Positions 16,685 through 25,490 of a stretch of DNA of 47,544 nucleotides are shown here, piece by piece. This DNA is from Nitrosovibrio sp. Nv4 (GTDB taxonomy: Bacteria; Pseudomonadota; Alphaproteobacteria; Acetobacterales; Acetobacteraceae), in contig CALQHT020000008.1 in the NCBI GenBank assembly GCA_943330455.2, positions 1 to 47,544 of the forward strand, read 5' to 3'. Positions within the stretch are counted from its first letter, which is position 1. Each line of letters opens with the position of its first letter. The position numbers were made by a program, and so were the translations under genes. The notes under the pieces are model-generated. The model was given only the letters and a program-made list of their open reading frames with translations, did no database searches and was not told where the DNA came from.

Positions 16685-18103
16685 CTAGCGCCGCGGTTTC
16701 TCCGTTGCAAGGCGGGTTCCACGTGTTCGCCAATTTGCCTGTTCTTCGGTGTGGGGGGGCATCGGGACAAACGCGGGAGCTATCTGCCGGGACGCACCAC
16801 GCCAACCCTCCTCGGGTTGCAATTGCCGAGCGCGGACGCGGTAGACATAGGCACGTAGACTGATTGACAGGGCGATCGTGTACCAAAACATGGGCTGGTA
16901 GGCGATGCCCACGAATGCGCCGCTGGCCATGAACACGACGATGCCTGATTGCAAGGCATCTGCCAGGTCCGCACACCACGCAAGTTCCGGATCACGTTTC
17001 GTTTGTTTCTTCAGGCGGCTCAACGCGATAAGCGTTGAGCCAATGATAAGCAAAAATATCGTGATTCCCGGCCACCCATGCTCACCGAGTACTTCAAAAT
17101 AGATGCTGTGGAAGGCTCGCCCGAATTGGGTTTCGCCGACGGGACTGCCCGGGCTTGCGGGAATGTCAATATGGTTGATCAAGTAGGCCATAAAGCCGCC
17201 ACCGAGCGGGTTGGACGCGACAAACTGCAGGGTCCATTTCCATACCAGGACCCGCACATTTGTTGTGCTGTCCAGACCGTCCCCGCCGATCGTCGCGATA
17301 CGTGCATTCCACGTATCCGAGGTGAGGTATAGCAGCGCCAGGCCACCTACTACGGCTGTCAGTCCAAATAGGAATTTATGCCGGGTTTTCACAAACATGA
17401 AGGCCGCGAGAACCATGAGTCCGACCAGCGCACTGCGTTGATAAGTGCCGACGGCGGTCACGGTCGCGAGGAGGGCCATGCCCAGATAGCCCATCGATAC
17501 CATCCGATGGCGTGGCATCAGCTTCGCGTGTTTCGCCAGAAATAGTGCCAACGGCACCACCATCAGGCACACAGTCGACAGAAATCCTCCTTCTGCCAGC
17601 CCTGCATTACCCGCCAACAGTCCCAGGTTGGTGCCGTAGCCACCGCCGGAAATCAGCGTCTTCGCTCCAAATGTCACAAAATTGGCAGCCAATGAGAGCA
17701 CGTAGATTTGGACGAAGGCCTCTATCTGGATGCGCGAGCGAATGGCGAACGGGATGAAAGCGGAAAAGATGACGGCCTTGGTGGCCCAGTCCCACTTTAC
17801 CCAACCTTGCTCCGGTGATACCGCCCACAGCATTGTGGTCGTGACCCACATGCCCATCACGACAATCAGAACATGTGACGCCATGGGGGGCGGAGGCGAC
17901 CTCCGGTCCAACGCCACATAGGCTGCGATCGCACCGGCGCCCATTATGAGGGCGACCGGAAGCTCGTTAAGGAATAGGTAAGCGACATCCTGCGGCCTGA
18001 ATGTGTCAACCCAAACATAACCGAGAACCAGGACAAATGGCGCAGTGGTGCCGATGCCAAGAAAGCCGATATAGATAGCGAACAGCCAAAGGCTACGGAG
18101 CAT
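16685..18103 (-). CDS. O-antigen ligase/polymerase-like membrane protein
   Basis: A 472-residue protein with about 12 hydrophobic helices, a large periplasmic loop around residues 255-330, and a basic cytoplasmic tail. The N-terminal GYVWVDTFRPQDVAYLFLNE resembles the block typical of exosortase-associated O-glycosylation ligases (Wzy/WaaL superfamily). The loop holds RVLVWKWTLQFVASNPLGGGF and FHSIYFEVLGEHGWPG, the usual Arg/His-containing region. Such proteins transfer or polymerise lipid-linked glycans. No glycosyltransferase cluster is nearby. It follows a small membrane protein gene, and GGAG lies about ten bases before the ATG. Confidence 0.8.
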   Translation of the reverse strand: MLRSLWLFAIYIGFLGIGTTAPFVLVLGYVWVDTFRPQDVAYLFLNELPVALIMGAGAIAAYVALDRRSPPPPMASHVLIVVMGMWVTTTMLWAVSPEQGWVKWDWATKAVIFSAFIPFAIRSRIQIEAFVQIYVLSLAANFVTFGAKTLISGGGYGTNLGLLAGNAGLAEGGFLSTVCLMVVPLALFLAKHAKLMPRHRMVSMGYLGMALLATVTAVGTYQRSALVGLMVLAAFMFVKTRHKFLFGLTAVVGGLALLYLTSDTWNARIATIGGDGLDSTTNVRVLVWKWTLQFVASNPLGGGFMAYLINHIDIPASPGSPVGETQFGRAFHSIYFEVLGEHGWPGITIFLLIIGSTLIALSRLKKQTKRDPELAWCADLADALQSGIVVFMASGAFVGIAYQPMFWYTIALSISLRAYVYRVRARQLQPEEGWRGASRQIAPAFVPMPPHTEEQANWRTRGTRLATEKPRR

Positions 18104-18165
18104 GTCGTGGCAGCTCCGTGATGGCGAGGTCAGCCGACAGGGATCGAGGCAGCGTGGTCATTTCC

Positions 18166-18351
18166 TCAATGATGACGCCGCCAGGGTGATAGTGTTCCGC
18201 CAGCCGGACCGTTTTTCCTGGACGCTTCATCGGGTTGCTGTCGCGCGGCGGTGGCTGGAAACCAGGGATCGGTCTTGTCCCCCTGAACGGCCCTGGCGAT
18301 AACATATAGCATCATCAGCGTACTGAGCATGATGCTGGCAAGATCGAGCAA
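18166..18351 (-). CDS. Small single-pass membrane protein, TTG start
   Basis: A 61-residue protein. The first 24 residues (LDLASIMLSTLMMLYVIARA) form one membrane helix, followed by a conserved-looking DKTDPWF and a polar basic tail. Although the start is TTG, a perfect AGGAGG stands eight bases before it, the best ribosome site in this area, which makes translation credible. It is immediately upstream of the O-antigen-ligase-like gene on the same strand (62-base gap), suggesting a joint role. Function unknown. Confidence 0.62.
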   Translation of the reverse strand: MLDLASIMLSTLMMLYVIARAVQGDKTDPWFPATAARQQPDEASRKNGPAGGTLSPWRRHH

Positions 18352-18525
18352 TGCTCAGGCCTCCTCAGACAAGGTCGCGTCACGCGCAACGCATGCCGTA
18401 TAATCAACGACAGTGCATCATGTCACCAAGATTAAGTGCGTCGTCGCTGGTTCGGCACTGGGGCGACCCAACCTGACCCCCGGTCCCGCGATAGGGGGGG
18501 ATGACCGGTCGCGCGTCGGAGCGGT

Positions 18526-19416
18526 CTACAGCACCCGCCCAGCCACAGCATCCAACTTGGCGAGCAGTCCTGGTTCTCGCATTGAGGGAGCGGTGATGAT
18601 GGCATTATCCAGCGCGTGGTCGCAGCCGGCTGGGCACGCCGCATGGTCCCGCCGGATGGTCGGGACGGCGTGCCGGATCAGAGCCCGCGCCTTGTCAGCG
18701 TTGTCCAGCAGGACACGAACCACAGCCTCCACGGTGACATGATCGTGGTCTGGGTGCCAACAATCGTAATCCGTCACCATCGCAACCGTCGCATAGCAAA
18801 GCTCGGCTTCTCGGGCGAGCTTTGCTTCTGGCATATTCGTCATGCCGATCACGCTGCATCCCCACGACCGATAGAGTTCGCTCTCGGCCTTCGTAGAGAA
18901 CTGGGGACCTTCCATCACCAGATAGGTGCCGCCACGGGTCACCGGTAAATTCAATGCCCTCAGACCGGCTTCCATGGAGTCGCCCAGTCGCGAACAGACC
19001 GGATGGGCCATCGAGACATGCGCGACCACCCCCTCTCCAAAGAAGCTCTTTTCCCTGGCGAAGCTACGGTCGATGAATTGATCGACGACCACGAAGTGCC
19101 CCGGGGGCAGTTCGGCACGCAAACTCCCCACCGCGGAGAGTGAGATAACGTCAGTCACACCGGAACGCTTTAGAGCGTCGATATTCGCACGATAATTGAG
19201 GTGCGTGGGTGAAAGCGGATGCCCGCGCCCATGCCGTGGTAGGAAGACACATGCGACGCCCGACAGCCGCCCGAACAGCAAAGCATCAGATGGCGTGCCC
19301 CAGGGGGTCTCGACCTGCTTCCAGGTCTTGTCTTCCAGGCCCTCGATTTCATACAGGCCGGACCCGCCGATGATGGCGACGACCGGTTCCTTCAGGGCCT
19401 CGTCGCCATCGGTCAT
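18526..19416 (-). CDS. mtnP: S-methyl-5'-thioadenosine phosphorylase
   Basis: This 296-residue enzyme cleaves methylthioadenosine with phosphate to adenine and methylthioribose-1-phosphate in the methionine salvage pathway. Diagnostic blocks are VAIIGGSGLYEIEGL (phosphate loop), FLPRHGRGHPLSPTHLNYRAN, SAVGSLRAELPPGHFVVVDQFIDRT-like (DQFIDRS here), YLVMEGPQFSTKAES and GMTNMPEAKLARE, followed by TDYDCWH with the purine-binding Asp. The start is the ATG at 19416, 14 bases after the petC stop, so it is probably the last gene of the petABC transcript. That linkage recurs in related alphaproteobacteria. Confidence 0.94.
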   Translation of the reverse strand: MTDGDEALKEPVVAIIGGSGLYEIEGLEDKTWKQVETPWGTPSDALLFGRLSGVACVFLPRHGRGHPLSPTHLNYRANIDALKRSGVTDVISLSAVGSLRAELPPGHFVVVDQFIDRSFAREKSFFGEGVVAHVSMAHPVCSRLGDSMEAGLRALNLPVTRGGTYLVMEGPQFSTKAESELYRSWGCSVIGMTNMPEAKLAREAELCYATVAMVTDYDCWHPDHDHVTVEAVVRVLLDNADKARALIRHAVPTIRRDHAACPAGCDHALDNAIITAPSMREPGLLAKLDAVAGRVL

Positions 19417-19430
19417 GGTCCGGATGCCTG

Positions 19431-20195
19431 TCAATGAACGTCCGACCAGACCTTGCGCTTCACAGCATAGGTCAGTCCTGTCATGAGCAGCAGGAACAGG
19501 ATCACGCGCACGCCCATCTGCTTCCGTTCCACGAGTTCCGGATTGGCGGCCCATGCCAGGAACGTCGTCACATCGCGCGCCATTTGCTCGACGCTGGCAG
19601 TTGTGCCGTCCGCGTAGGTGACCTGGGCGTCCTGGAGCGGTTGCGGCATCGCAATCTGGTGTCCAGTGAAGTACTTATTATAGTTCATGCCGTCCTGCAT
19701 GACCATCGTCGCAGGCGGTGTGCCGTACCCGGTCATGAGCCCATAGATGTAGTCGGGCCCGCCCACGCGCGCGTTCACCATCAGCGATAGATCGGGCGGA
19801 TAGGCACCGTTATTGCCAGCGCGTGCCGCGGTCTCATTCGGGAAAGGCGCTTTGAATTTATTGGCCGGAGTCCCCGGGCCTTCCTTCGGCGCCCCCTGGT
19901 CGTCCAGCCCCTGCGGTACCGTCACCGCCGCAGCCACGGCCTTGATCTGCTCAGGTGTCAGACCGATGCCGGAAAGCTGGCGATAATGGACGAAAGTCAG
20001 CGAGTGACAGGCCGCGCAGACTTCGCTGTAAACCTGGAATCCGCGTTGCGCAGCAGCGAGGTCATAGGTGCCGAATATCCGCTCGAAGCTCCATTGTTGG
20101 GTCGGGGGTGTCGGAGCCCCCCCCGCGGCGAGCGCTGATCCGAGCATGGGGCCAACGGCCGCCATTCCGAGCAATAGGTTACGCAGCGCGCGCAT
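19431..20195 (-). CDS. petC: Cytochrome c1 of the bc1 complex
   Basis: A 254-residue membrane-anchored c-type cytochrome, the electron acceptor from the Rieske protein in complex III. A signal peptide (LRNLLLGMAAVGPMLGSALA) precedes WSFERIFGTYDLAAAQRGFQ. Heme c attaches at CAACHS; the distal Met ligand lies in IAMPQPLQD. Conserved NGAYPPDLSLMVNAR and the C-terminal anchor ILFLLLMTGLTYAVKRKVW are present. The ATG overlaps the petB stop (TGATG). The frame stays open upstream inside petB, but that extension is not coding. Confidence 0.96.
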   Translation of the reverse strand: MRALRNLLLGMAAVGPMLGSALAAGGAPTPPTQQWSFERIFGTYDLAAAQRGFQVYSEVCAACHSLTFVHYRQLSGIGLTPEQIKAVAAAVTVPQGLDDQGAPKEGPGTPANKFKAPFPNETAARAGNNGAYPPDLSLMVNARVGGPDYIYGLMTGYGTPPATMVMQDGMNYNKYFTGHQIAMPQPLQDAQVTYADGTTASVEQMARDVTTFLAWAANPELVERKQMGVRVILFLLLMTGLTYAVKRKVWSDVH

Positions 20196-21469
20196 CACGC
20201 TTTCTCCATCGGCTTGGCGGCCGCACCGGACGGCATCGGTCCGCCGCCTCGTCCACCGGTCACTGATTGGCTGATACTTTCCGGGAGCGGCAGGGGGCGT
20301 TCCAGTTTGCCGAGCAGCGGAAGGATCACCAGGAAGTGCAGAAAATAATAGAAGGTGCTGATCTGGCTGAGGATGACCCACACGCCTTCCGGCTTGTTCG
20401 CGCCACAGACGCCCAGGACCATAAAGGCCAGGACCCATACCCAGATCACCCACCGATAAATCGGACGGAACCGCGCGCTGCGCACCTTCGACGTATCGAG
20501 CCAAGGTAGCACGAACAGCACCAGGATCGCCGCGAACATCATGCAGACGCCCAGCAGCTTGTTCGGCACCGACCGCAGGATGGCGTAGAACGGCAGGAAG
20601 TACCATTCAGGGACAATGTGTTCCGGGGTTTGCAGCGGGTTGGCCGGCACAAAGTTGACCGGATCGCCCAGATAATTCGGGTTGAAGAACACGAACGCCG
20701 CGAACACCATCAGGAAGACGCACATCCCGACACTGTCTTTGATCGTGTAGTAGGGATGGAAGGGCAGGGTATCCTGAGGCGATTTCACGTCGATCCCAAG
20801 CGGGTTGTTCGAACCGACCACATGAAGCGCCGCGATATGCAGGAACACGATACCGACCAGCACGAACGGCAACAGATAGTGAAGGCTGAAAAACCGGTTC
20901 AGCGTGGGATTATCGACGCTGAAGCCACCCCACAGAAGCGTCACGATCTTGGGCCCAATAACAGGGAAGGCCGAGAACAGGTTGGTTATGACGGTCGCGC
21001 CCCAATACGACATCTGGCCCCAGGGCAGCACATAGCCCAGGAACGCCGTGGCCATCATGATCAGCAGGATCACGACCCCGAGCATCCACAGCAGCTCACG
21101 CGGGGACTTGTAGGAGCCGTAGTACAAGCCGCGGAAGATGTGGATATAGGTCACGATAAAGAACATCGAGGCACCGTTCTGGTGCACATATCGGATCAGC
21201 CATCCATAGTTCACATCGCGCATGATGTGCTGGACGCTGTCGAACGCCAGAGCGGTATTGGGCTGGTAGTTCATGGCCAGGAAAATGCCGGTCAGGATCA
21301 TGATGACCAGATTGACCATGGCCAATGCGCCGAAATTCCAGAAATAATTGAAATTCTTCGGCGTCGGAAATACCCCGTACTCTTTCTGCATCATCGTGAA
21401 GATGGGCAGACGGGTATCGATCCAGTTGATCACCGGATTGGTGAAATCGCTCTTGTGCAGGCCGGCCAT
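20195..21469 (-). CDS. petB: Cytochrome b of the bc1 complex
   Basis: A 424-residue integral membrane subunit that carries hemes bL and bH and both quinone sites. It shows eight helices; the His ligands are in [20 protein letters not shown] and [21 protein letters not shown]. The Qo-site signature PEWY is in [16 protein letters not shown], and [19 protein letters not shown] is the conserved cd1 region. Length is normal for an unsplit alphaproteobacterial cytochrome b; the C-terminal Gly/Pro/Ala tail (about 25 residues) is extra. It lies 28 bases after petA. Confidence 0.97.
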   Translation of the reverse strand: MAGLHKSDFTNPVINWIDTRLPIFTMMQKEYGVFPTPKNFNYFWNFGALAMVNLVIMILTGIFLAMNYQPNTALAFDSVQHIMRDVNYGWLIRYVHQNGASMFFIVTYIHIFRGLYYGSYKSPRELLWMLGVVILLIMMATAFLGYVLPWGQMSYWGATVITNLFSAFPVIGPKIVTLLWGGFSVDNPTLNRFFSLHYLLPFVLVGIVFLHIAALHVVGSNNPLGIDVKSPQDTLPFHPYYTIKDSVGMCVFLMVFAAFVFFNPNYLGDPVNFVPANPLQTPEHIVPEWYFLPFYAILRSVPNKLLGVCMMFAAILVLFVLPWLDTSKVRSARFRPIYRWVIWVWVLAFMVLGVCGANKPEGVWVILSQISTFYYFLHFLVILPLLGKLERPLPLPESISQSVTGGRGGGPMPSGAAAKPMEKA

Positions 21470-21497
21470 GAGGAATTCCCTATCGGGTGGCTGAAAC

Positions 21498-22061
21498 TCA
21501 GCCGATCTTGATCTTGGTATCCGTGGTGAAAGCGAATGGCGGCACCGGCAGGTTGGTTGGTGCCGGCCCGCGCCTCACGCGGCCCGATGCATCGTACTGG
21601 CTGCCATGGCACGGGCAAAACCACCCGCCATATTCACCGCGCGGATCGGAGGGCTTGTTCCCCAATGGCACGCATCCCAAGTGAGTGCATATCCCGATCA
21701 GTACAACCCACTGATCGTGGCCGGGCTTGACCCGGGCCTTGTCGGTCTGCGGGTCCAGAAGCTGGGAAAGCGGCGTCGCTTGGGCCGTCTTGGTTTCCTC
21801 GTCCGTCCGATGTCGAACGAAAATCGGTTTTCCTTGCCAAACGACCGTGATGCCTTGGCCGGCGACGATGGGGGTAAGATCCACATCGATCGACGATAGA
21901 GCCAGCACGTCTTTCGACGGGTTCATCGAGTCGATCAAAGGCCAAGCGATCGCGGCGGACCCAATTGCCGCGCCGGCCGCTGTGATCAATTGAAGGAAAT
22001 CGCGTTTGGTGACGTCGGCCGCGTGGCCATGGGCTGCGGTAGTGGCGGGCGAATCGGCCAT
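21498..22061 (-). CDS. petA: Rieske iron-sulfur protein of the bc1 complex
   Basis: A 187-residue protein with one N-terminal membrane helix ([19 protein letters not shown]) preceded by TKRDFL, a Lys-Arg variant of the twin-arginine signal. The 2Fe-2S ligands are in CTHLGC and CPCHGS, with the disulfide Cys in both. [21 protein letters not shown] and the C-terminal NLPVPPFAF complete the fold. It is the first gene of petABC-mtnP and diverges from hemF, so the 225-base gap holds both promoters. Confidence 0.97.
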   Translation of the reverse strand: MADSPATTAAHGHAADVTKRDFLQLITAAGAAIGSAAIAWPLIDSMNPSKDVLALSSIDVDLTPIVAGQGITVVWQGKPIFVRHRTDEETKTAQATPLSQLLDPQTDKARVKPGHDQWVVLIGICTHLGCVPLGNKPSDPRGEYGGWFCPCHGSQYDASGRVRRGPAPTNLPVPPFAFTTDTKIKIG

Positions 22062-22223
22062 CTTCCCCTCGTGCTCACCAGCCCGGCGTCACCGGGTGGT
22101 CATGATCCGGTTTGGTCGCGCGCGACAGTCGCACATGACCGCGGACTGACCGTTTGGCCTGCCCGCATGCTGATTGAAGTGCGACCAGGTTTCCCCAGCC
22201 GTGAGAGACAGTTTACGAGTGAG

Positions 22224-22264
22224 TTCCGTTCACTGCAACGTGTCCCGTCCAACCCGCTATGATC
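22224..22264 (+). promoter_or_regulatory. Weak promoter candidate before hemF
   Basis: TATGAT stands about 25 bases before the hemF start codon. The -35 region at the right distance (TGCAAC) matches poorly. It is the only recognisable -10 in the petA/hemF gap on this strand. Confidence 0.22.
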
Positions 22265-22286
22265 ACGGGCTACCCTGCCTAGCCCC

Positions 22287-23207
22287 ATGGAACAAGCCAT
22301 CATGACGCAAAACGCCAACGATTCTTCCCCACCTGTTGCGCATGAAGCGCTCAAAGGGCCGGCTCGGGCCTGGTTCGAAGCGCTCCGGGACCGAATTTGT
22401 GCGGAATTCGAGCGCATCGAGCAGGCGGACGACGTAGTGCTGTCAGATCGTCCGCCTGGCAATTTCATCCGTTCGGCTTGGAAAAGGCCAACCGAGGACG
22501 GCTCCGATGGCGGCGGCGGCGTCATGAGCGTCATGCGCGGTCGGGTGTTCGAGAAAGTTGGGGTGAATGTCTCAACCGTATCGGGCGAATTCAGTGAGGA
22601 TTTTCGGGCTCAGATCCCAGGCGCCGCGGAAGATCCCCGCTTCTGGGCCAGCGGCATCAGCCTGGTGGCCCATATGCAAAGCCCCTTGGTGCCCGCTGCT
22701 CACTTCAATACCCGCATGCTGGTGACGACCAAGGGCTGGTTTGGAGGTGGCGGCGACCTGACGCCGATGCGACTCGACTCGGAAGCAGCCAAGATTGATG
22801 CGGCGGATTTTCATGCAGCCTTCCGCGCGGCCTGCGATCGTCACGATCCTGCCTATTACCCGGAATACAAAGCCTGGTGTGACCGCTACTTCTTCCTGCC
22901 CCATCGGCAGGAGCCACGCGGTGCCGGGGGTATTTTTTTCGATCACCTTAATTCCGGTGATCCCGATGCCGATTTTGCGTTCGTCCGCGACGTAGGTGAG
23001 GCTTTTCTCGACGTTTATTCCCGTCTGATCCGCCGCCGCCTGTCAGCGCCATGGACCGATGAAGACCGCAACCACCAGCTCATTCGTAGAGGCCGGTACG
23101 TCGAGTTTAATCTCATCCATGATCGCGGCACGTTGTTCGGACTCAAGACGGGCGGGAACGTCGAGGCTATTCTGATGAGCCTGCCGCCCGAGGTTCGGTG
23201 GCCCTGA
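22287..23207 (+). CDS. hemF: Aerobic coproporphyrinogen III oxidase
   Basis: This 306-residue enzyme oxidatively decarboxylates coproporphyrinogen III to protoporphyrinogen IX with O2 in heme synthesis. The family blocks are all present: [62 protein letters not shown] and [20 protein letters not shown], then SLPPEVRW at the C-terminus. Two starts (22287 and 22302) are possible, neither with a good ribosome site. Its location opposite petABC fits co-location of heme supply with the cytochrome operon. Confidence 0.96.
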   Translation: MEQAIMTQNANDSSPPVAHEALKGPARAWFEALRDRICAEFERIEQADDVVLSDRPPGNFIRSAWKRPTEDGSDGGGGVMSVMRGRVFEKVGVNVSTVSGEFSEDFRAQIPGAAEDPRFWASGISLVAHMQSPLVPAAHFNTRMLVTTKGWFGGGGDLTPMRLDSEAAKIDAADFHAAFRAACDRHDPAYYPEYKAWCDRYFFLPHRQEPRGAGGIFFDHLNSGDPDADFAFVRDVGEAFLDVYSRLIRRRLSAPWTDEDRNHQLIRRGRYVEFNLIHDRGTLFGLKTGGNVEAILMSLPPEVRWP

Positions 23208-23250
23208 ACCCGCTTACGCTGGTCGGCAGCGCGATTTACGCTTGAGTGCC

Positions 23251-23279
23251 CTGATCCCGAGAGCGTTGCTCAGGATCAG
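23251..23279. terminator. Hairpin between convergent hemF and antitoxin genes
   Basis: CTGATCC pairs with GGATCAG at the ends, with a further inner GAG/GC pairing around a GTT loop. It is centred in the 79-base convergent gap and probably ends both transcripts. No U-run is seen. Confidence 0.45.
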
Positions 23280-23286
23280 CAGCACT

Positions 23287-23583
23287 TTATGCCGCTATCG
23301 GCTGAACGCGTGCCTCAATCTCTGCCCCGAACCGTGCCTGGGCAACCGACAGATCGTATGCGGTTTGAAGGCCGAGCCAGAATTGCGGGCTGGTGCGAAA
23401 GCAACGGGCCAGCCGCAACGCGATGTCCGACGTCAGCGGTTCATTGTCCGCGATGATCGGCGTGATCTGCGAAGATGCAACCCCGAGGGCGCGCGCCAAC
23501 TCGTCCGTGTCGAGGTGGAGCGGGTCCATATATTCTTCTCGTAACACCCGTCCTGGGTGCATTCGGATGCCGAAGCGTGCCAT
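23287..23583 (-). CDS. HigA/VapI-type antitoxin (orphan)
   Basis: A 98-residue helix-turn-helix protein of the HigA family: MHPGRVLREEYMDPL, then TDELARALGVASSQITPII, then EPLTSDIALRLARCFRTSPQFWLGLQ and a trailing helix with DLSVAQ. These features match addiction-module antidotes that bind their own promoter. A HigB toxin normally lies immediately upstream, but the 108 bases between this start and the MaoC gene hold no toxin-like frame. It therefore appears to be solitary. The start is set at MARFGIRMHPG. Confidence 0.85.
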   Translation of the reverse strand: MARFGIRMHPGRVLREEYMDPLHLDTDELARALGVASSQITPIIADNEPLTSDIALRLARCFRTSPQFWLGLQTAYDLSVAQARFGAEIEARVQPIAA

Positions 23584-23691
23584 GTTGCCCCGCAGTGCCT
23601 TGCTGTTGCGATGCACCATGCGGGCCGGTCATGGCAGCAAAATGGCAGAACCGGACATATTTGGAAAAAATTCGGGAGCCATGGGCTTTTG

Positions 23692-24171
23692 TCAAACCGG
23701 CCGCCTGCGCAGGAGGTATCGCTGCGTGCCCTCCAGCACCAATTCGCGCCTCTGATTGTGGACCGTGCTCCGTAACCCGACCACTCCGGTCGTCCGGTTG
23801 GGCGATAATTCATTGATTTCCAACGCGGGATACAACGTATCGCCCGCGAAGACCGGTTTGTGAAAGCGGGAAGACTGCTCGATAAAGCCCACCAACGACT
23901 CTTCCACCATATATGGGAACAGGCCCGCCCCCGGTGCCGTTTGGGCAAGAGACTGGAAGCCATGCGCCAGAAGCGAGGGCATGCCGCGTGCCTTGCAATA
24001 CTCGACGTCGTAATGCACCGGATGATTGTCTCCACTCGCGCCCTGAAATGCCAAAAACACCGCTTCCGTCATCGTCCGGCTCGGCAGAACGAAGCGCTCT
24101 CCGATCTTGAAATCGTCAAACCAGCGTTGCTCCGGGATCATGCGATGGGCAGCGGGGTCGAATTCGGTCAC
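23692..24171 (-). CDS. MaoC-like dehydratase (hotdog fold)
   Basis: A 159-residue single hotdog domain. The MaoC hydratase motif is evident: AFQGASGDNHPVHYDVEYCKARGMPSLLAHGF, with the catalytic Asp and His in GDNHPVH. SRFHKPVFAGDTLYPALEI is the second conserved strand region. These enzymes hydrate or dehydrate acyl-CoA thioesters. The proposed GTG start overlaps the stop of the CaiB gene (GTGA), indicating translational coupling. An internal ATG ten residues later is an alternative. The pairing implies a CoA-ester catabolic step, substrate unknown. Confidence 0.86.
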   Translation of the reverse strand: MTEFDPAAHRMIPEQRWFDDFKIGERFVLPSRTMTEAVFLAFQGASGDNHPVHYDVEYCKARGMPSLLAHGFQSLAQTAPGAGLFPYMVEESLVGFIEQSSRFHKPVFAGDTLYPALEINELSPNRTTGVVGLRSTVHNQRRELVLEGTQRYLLRRRPV

Positions 24172-25343
24172 AGCGCACCTGTCCCGCGCATCGCCACGAC
24201 GTCCGAGGGAGAATAGCCAAGTTCCGCCAAGATCTGGTCGGTGTGCTGTCCCAGGGCGGGCACGTCGCCCATGAAGGCTTCCTCGTCGGTGAATGTGAAT
24301 GGGGGCAGCAGGGCGCGAACCGGGCCGGCTTCCGTCGAAATCTCCCGCCATCTATCGCGCGCCGCGAATTGGACGTGGTCCCAGATATCCTTCGAGTCGT
24401 TCAGCCGTCCGTTGGCAATGCCGGCATCGTCCAGGAGTTTAACCACCTCCAGGGATGTCATGGTTCGAAAGAATGCCTCGATCTCGGCGGTCAGCGCCGC
24501 CCTGTTCTCTCTGCGGGCATGCTGGTTGTGGAACCTCGGGTCGACCTGGATATCCGGGCGTCCCATCACCTTGGTGCAGAAGACGGCCCATTCGCGTTCA
24601 TTCTGCAGCCCGAATATGACCTGCCCATCCTTGGTCCGGTGGGACCCGTAGGGAGCGATCGCGGGATGGCTGGTCGGCGACCGGGGTGGGGGCGTGCCGG
24701 CATAGGCCATGCGCAACATGGGATACGTCATCCACTCACCCAGCGCATCGATCATCGCCACTTTGACATTGGCGCCTTCGCCCGTGCGGCCTCGGCGCAG
24801 CAAGGCGCCCAGAATACCAGTCAGCGCATACATGCCAGTCGCGATATCCGCGATCGAGATGCCGACTCGGGACGGTTCGTCCGGCGATCCGGTGACGCTG
24901 ATTAGGCCCGACTCGGCCTGGATCAGCAGGTCGTAGGCCTTTTTCTGAACGAACGGCCCGCTCTCGCCGTAGCCGGAGATGTCGCAGACCACCAGTTTGG
25001 GGTTCGCGGGCTTCAATGCCTCATGGCTCAGTCCCAGCCGAGCGGCGGCTCCGGGCGCGAGGTTCTGCACCAGGACATCGGCGCCGCTGACCAACTGGTC
25101 CAGCACGGCTCGGGCCGATGGCTGCTTCACGTCCAGGGTGATGCTGCGTTTGCTTCGGTTGAGCCAGACAAAATGGCTGCAGATGCCATTCACATAATTA
25201 TCGTAGGCTCGGGCGAAATCACCTTCCCCGGGCCGTTCGATCTTGATCACGTCGGCGCCCATATCCGCCAGATGCCGGGTGCATAGCGGCGCCGCCACCG
25301 CATGCTCCAGGGCTATGACGCGCATGCCTTCCAGGGGTCGCAC
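24168..25343 (-). CDS. CaiB/BaiF-family (class III) CoA-transferase
   Basis: A 391-residue protein of the formyl-CoA transferase family. The N-terminal block MRPLEGMRVIALEHAVAAP and CTRHLADMGADVIKIERP bind CoA. LNRSKRSITLDVK is conserved, and the catalytic Asp is in KKAYDLLIQAESGL. DALGEWMTYP and the late GDVPALGQHTDQIL close the knotted fold. The enzyme moves CoA between carboxylic acids. Its stop overlaps the MaoC start, so activation and hydration probably act in sequence on one organic acid, for instance a branched or unsaturated dicarboxylate. Confidence 0.9.
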   Translation of the reverse strand: MRPLEGMRVIALEHAVAAPLCTRHLADMGADVIKIERPGEGDFARAYDNYVNGICSHFVWLNRSKRSITLDVKQPSARAVLDQLVSGADVLVQNLAPGAAARLGLSHEALKPANPKLVVCDISGYGESGPFVQKKAYDLLIQAESGLISVTGSPDEPSRVGISIADIATGMYALTGILGALLRRGRTGEGANVKVAMIDALGEWMTYPMLRMAYAGTPPPRSPTSHPAIAPYGSHRTKDGQVIFGLQNEREWAVFCTKVMGRPDIQVDPRFHNQHARRENRAALTAEIEAFFRTMTSLEVVKLLDDAGIANGRLNDSKDIWDHVQFAARDRWREISTEAGPVRALLPPFTFTDEEAFMGDVPALGQHTDQILAELGYSPSDVVAMRGTGAL

Positions 25344-25490
25344 GATACGGTTTCCTCATCATTGATTCTGCCAGGGCAGGAAAGCGCCGTTGACCGTCGG
25401 TGTCAAAACGGCCGTGGCGCTCCACGGCGGTCATGCCGCTCGGCGAACTGACTGTTGATCTTCGGCTCCTGACGAGGAATTCTGTTTCGC

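Noticed and set aside
18093-18230. A 45-residue frame (MKRPGKTVRLAEHYHPGG...) between the small membrane protein and the ligase-like gene
   Set aside because: No ribosome site; it overlaps both neighbours in another frame, and I see no conserved pattern.
20196-20606. In-frame N-terminal extension of cytochrome c1 inside petB
   Set aside because: The extension lies within the well-supported petB and has no cytochrome features; the signal peptide starts at 20195 with a TGATG overlap.
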